DNA of 7,695 nucleotides, taken from positions 1-7,695 of the forward strand of contig WGFF01000098.1 in the NCBI GenBank assembly GCA_015492355.1, in the 5' to 3' direction. This document shows positions 6,188-7,695 of this stretch, piece by piece. Below the pieces are notes generated by a model. It had not been told where the DNA came from and did no database searches. It saw nothing but the letters and a program-made list of their open reading frames with translations. The DNA comes from Deltaproteobacteria bacterium. GTDB lineage: Bacteria; Desulfobacterota; GWC2-55-46; S146-73. Each line of letters opens with the position of its first letter. The first letter of the stretch is position 1. Made by a program: the position numbers and the translations under genes.

Positions 6188-7447
6188 ATGAAGGGAAAAA
6201 TCTTCTGTTCGCTGGCGGTCTTGTTTGCCTTTGCTGTACTCCTTTTTGCCCCTCAGAAGGCAGAGGCTATTCCTGCCTTTGCCAGGCAGACAGGTCAGAA
6301 CTGTACCGCCTGTCATTTCCAGCACTTTCCTAACCTCACCAGTTACGGTCGTAATTTCAAAGGTGGGGGATTCACACAGGTAGGTGGGCAGAGCCTTCTT
6401 GAGGGCGATATGCTTTCTCTGCCGAGTGTACTCAACGCAGCACTCGTAACAAAGATCAGATATCAGAAGACAAACGGTGACAACGATGCAATGGGCACCA
6501 ACAAAGGTGAGTATCAACTGCCCGATGAAGCCGCACTCTTTCTCGGCGGACGTGTGGGTGAGCATATAGGCTTTATACTTGAGGCACAGATGGCTGACGA
6601 GACCTCTCCCATGTTTGCCTCCTTCAAGCTACCAATCGGTTATGAGGTAGGTGAGACACACCTTGAGATCGTTCCATTTACAACCGATGGGCTTGGACCT
6701 GCCTTCTCCTTTGAGGTGCTCGGTACAGGAGCCATCAAGAATATCCGTGCCCTCGAACACAGAACAGAAATATCCGCACAGCAGTACATAGGCACTGCTG
6801 TTGCCGCCCAGGGTATCGGTTTTGTAGCGTACAATCCCATGGGCTTTTTCAACTACACAATCTGGGCACCAGAGACAGGTAAGCATGTGGATGCAGGTCC
6901 ATACCTCCACTATGTGCGTGGCGCCCTTACACCAGAGATGGGCGACTGGGACCTTGCCTTCGGTTTTCAGTGGTGGGGCGGTACAACAAAGTATGATGGA
7001 GATACAAGACAGAAGGCAGATGCATGGGCGATAGATGCACAGGCACAGGGTAAGGTGGCAAATCTGCCTCTCGGTATCTATCTCTCCTATGCTACAGCAG
7101 ACAAGTCAGACCCTGCTGGTACCGATAACAAGACACCTCAGAATATCTTCAACACCAGCACAAACGATGACAAGAACGCATGGGCTGTGCTCGCTGAACT
7201 CGGGGTCATCCCTAACAAGGCAACACTTGCACTGGGCTACCGCAGTGGCAAGAACGGAGACCCGAGTGGCAATGGAAAAGATGCCCAGAATGCCATTACT
7301 GTTGGTGCAACTTATCTCCTTGCACAGAACTTCCAGCTCCAGTTCAACAATACATGGTACAATGGTGACTACTACGATCTGAGGGCAAACAACGAGGATG
7401 CAAATGGCGATATGCTCTCCACCCTCATGATATTCGCTGCCTTCTGA
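6188..7447 (+). CDS. Cyc2-like fused monohaem cytochrome c-porin (419 aa)
   Basis: This is a predicted outer-membrane cytochrome-porin. The signal peptide (MKGKIF, hydrophobic to about 21) ends at AEA (25-27). The mature N-terminus IPAFARQTGQNCTACHF, followed by FPNL and GRNFK, fits the pattern reported for Cyc2 (AxPxFARQTGxxCxxCH, then PxL and GRxFK). The haem motif CTACH is at 39-43, and there are no other CxxCH motifs. The rest is a Gly/Asn/Asp-rich, strand-rich region (for example ATLALGYRSG, AITVGATYLLAQ, FQLQFNNTWYNG) ending STLMIFAAF with a terminal Phe. Cyc2 and the related Cyt572 take electrons from Fe(II) outside the cell and pass them to periplasmic cytochromes; homologues also occur in organisms not known to oxidise iron. 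The length fits the family (about 400-485). ATG 6188 is chosen over TTG 6185 because AGGAGGT (6175-6181) lies six bases upstream. The gene has its own strong promoter and terminator. Confidence 0.85.
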   Translation: MKGKIFCSLAVLFAFAVLLFAPQKAEAIPAFARQTGQNCTACHFQHFPNLTSYGRNFKGGGFTQVGGQSLLEGDMLSLPSVLNAALVTKIRYQKTNGDNDAMGTNKGEYQLPDEAALFLGGRVGEHIGFILEAQMADETSPMFASFKLPIGYEVGETHLEIVPFTTDGLGPAFSFEVLGTGAIKNIRALEHRTEISAQQYIGTAVAAQGIGFVAYNPMGFFNYTIWAPETGKHVDAGPYLHYVRGALTPEMGDWDLAFGFQWWGGTTKYDGDTRQKADAWAIDAQAQGKVANLPLGIYLSYATADKSDPAGTDNKTPQNIFNTSTNDDKNAWAVLAELGVIPNKATLALGYRSGKNGDPSGNGKDAQNAITVGATYLLAQNFQLQFNNTWYNGDYYDLRANNEDANGDMLSTLMIFAAF

Positions 7448-7464
7448 TCAACCGATTCGAGAAG

Positions 7465-7488
7465 AGAGTTAAAAGCCTGTATAACTCT
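7465..7488 (+). terminator. Hairpin just before the main terminator
   Basis: AGAGTTA (7465-7471) and TAACTCT (7482-7488) form a perfect 7-base-pair stem with a 10-base loop. It starts 17 bases after the stop codon and directly precedes the main terminator. It has no T-run of its own, so it may stabilise the mRNA 3' end rather than terminate. Confidence 0.4.
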
Positions 7489-7491
7489 ATG

Positions 7492-7519
7492 AAAGGGGGG
7501 ATATCCCCCCTTTCTTTTT
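7492..7519 (+). terminator. Strong rho-independent terminator after the second cytochrome-porin gene
   Basis: AAAGGGGGG (7492-7500) and CCCCCCTTT (7505-7513) form a perfect 9-base-pair stem around the loop ATAT. The T-rich run TTTCTTTTT (7511-7519) overlaps and follows the stem. This is a textbook intrinsic terminator and closes the second cytochrome-porin unit. Confidence 0.93.
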
Positions 7520-7543
7520 ACCCCCGGCATTCGAGAGGGACTG

Positions 7544-7582
7544 GGTGGAATATCCTCCGGGGCTATCCCTTTATCTTCCACC
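7544..7582. repeat. Inverted repeat in the 3' intergenic region
   Basis: GGTGGAA (7544-7550) and TTCCACC (7576-7582) are perfect 7-base arms 25 bases apart; partial matches continue on both sides of each arm. The spacer (TATCCTCCGGGGCTATCCC and onward) has some internal complementarity of its own. No coding function is seen. Confidence 0.4.
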
Positions 7583-7611
7583 TATCCAGAGGTTTAATGG
7601 GTATCTTTTTC

Positions 7612-7647
7612 TGAGGGAAACCCCTTTAGTAAAAGGGGTTTCCCTCA
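7612..7647. repeat. Perfect 16-base inverted repeat (REP-like)
   Basis: TGAGGGAAACCCCTTT (7612-7627) and AAAGGGGTTTCCCTCA (7632-7647) are perfect inverted arms around a 4-base loop (AGTA). Neither strand has a T-run after the stem, so it is not a standard terminator. It resembles the palindromic units of dispersed intergenic repeats, though copy number cannot be seen here. Confidence 0.65.
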
Positions 7648-7651
7648 AACT

Positions 7652-7692
7652 CCCTTCCCCAAAACTTTTAATCTAAAGTTTTTTGGGAAGGG
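7652..7692. repeat. Imperfect long inverted repeat at the right edge
   Basis: CCCTTCCCCAAAACTTT (7652-7668) faces AAAG (7675-7678), a run of six T (7679-7684) and GGGAAGGG (7685-7692), with a 6-base loop. The arms match apart from one mismatch or slip where CCCCAAAA meets TTTTTTGGG. It starts five bases after the perfect palindrome and may be part of the same composite repeat. It may continue past the window. Confidence 0.5.
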
Positions 7693-7695
7693 GGG

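Noticed and set aside
6143..6565. Minus-strand open frame (140 codons) covering the second gene's leader and 5' end
   Set aside because: It would cover the start signals and haem-binding region of a well-supported gene, and its translation shows no family motif.
1..7695. CRISPR arrays, tRNA genes, transposases or phage genes
   Set aside because: No regularly spaced direct repeats, no tRNA-like cloverleaf and no transposase or integrase motifs were seen on either strand.

Overview
The window reads as chromosome from a Gram-negative bacterium. Two proteins end like outer-membrane beta-barrels, and a type IV pilus/type II secretion ATPase is present. Base composition is moderate. Together with the type of HisRS, the small conserved proteins and the cytochrome-porins, this suggests Nitrospirota or a Desulfobacterota-like lineage. 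That placement is an inference from protein character, not from a marker gene.

Left half (1-4295), all on the minus strand. Read in the direction of transcription, it holds a 95-residue conserved protein of unknown function (4295-4008), histidyl-tRNA synthetase hisS (3883-2627), an 87-residue single-pass membrane protein (2473-2210), a GspE/PulE/PilB-type secretion or pilus ATPase (2120-330), and the 5' part of the ribosome-assembly GTPase engB, which runs off the left edge. The ATPase and engB are only 12 bases apart and are probably co-transcribed. The larger gaps around hisS hold possible RNA hairpins.

Divergent intergenic region (4296-4670). It separates the minus-strand genes from the plus-strand genes and carries an extended -10 promoter candidate on each strand.

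Right half (4671-7447), plus strand. Two consecutive genes encode secreted proteins of about 420 residues. Each has a signal peptide ending in AEA, one c-type haem motif (CxxCH) directly after an FARQ sequence near the mature N-terminus, and then a long beta-rich region ending in AAF. This is the architecture of fused monohaem cytochrome-porins such as Cyc2 of iron-oxidising bacteria and Cyt572 of Leptospirillum. The second protein matches the Cyc2 N-terminal pattern very closely; the first is a more divergent relative. They are not a simple operon. A strong intrinsic terminator and then a strong sigma70-type promoter lie between them, and the second gene is closed by another strong terminator. 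The pair is the most interesting content of the window, because it points to electron transfer across the outer membrane.

Right end (7448-7695). No gene is seen. After the terminator come three successive inverted repeats, one of them a perfect 16-base palindrome with a 4-base loop. They look like dispersed repeat (REP-like) material.
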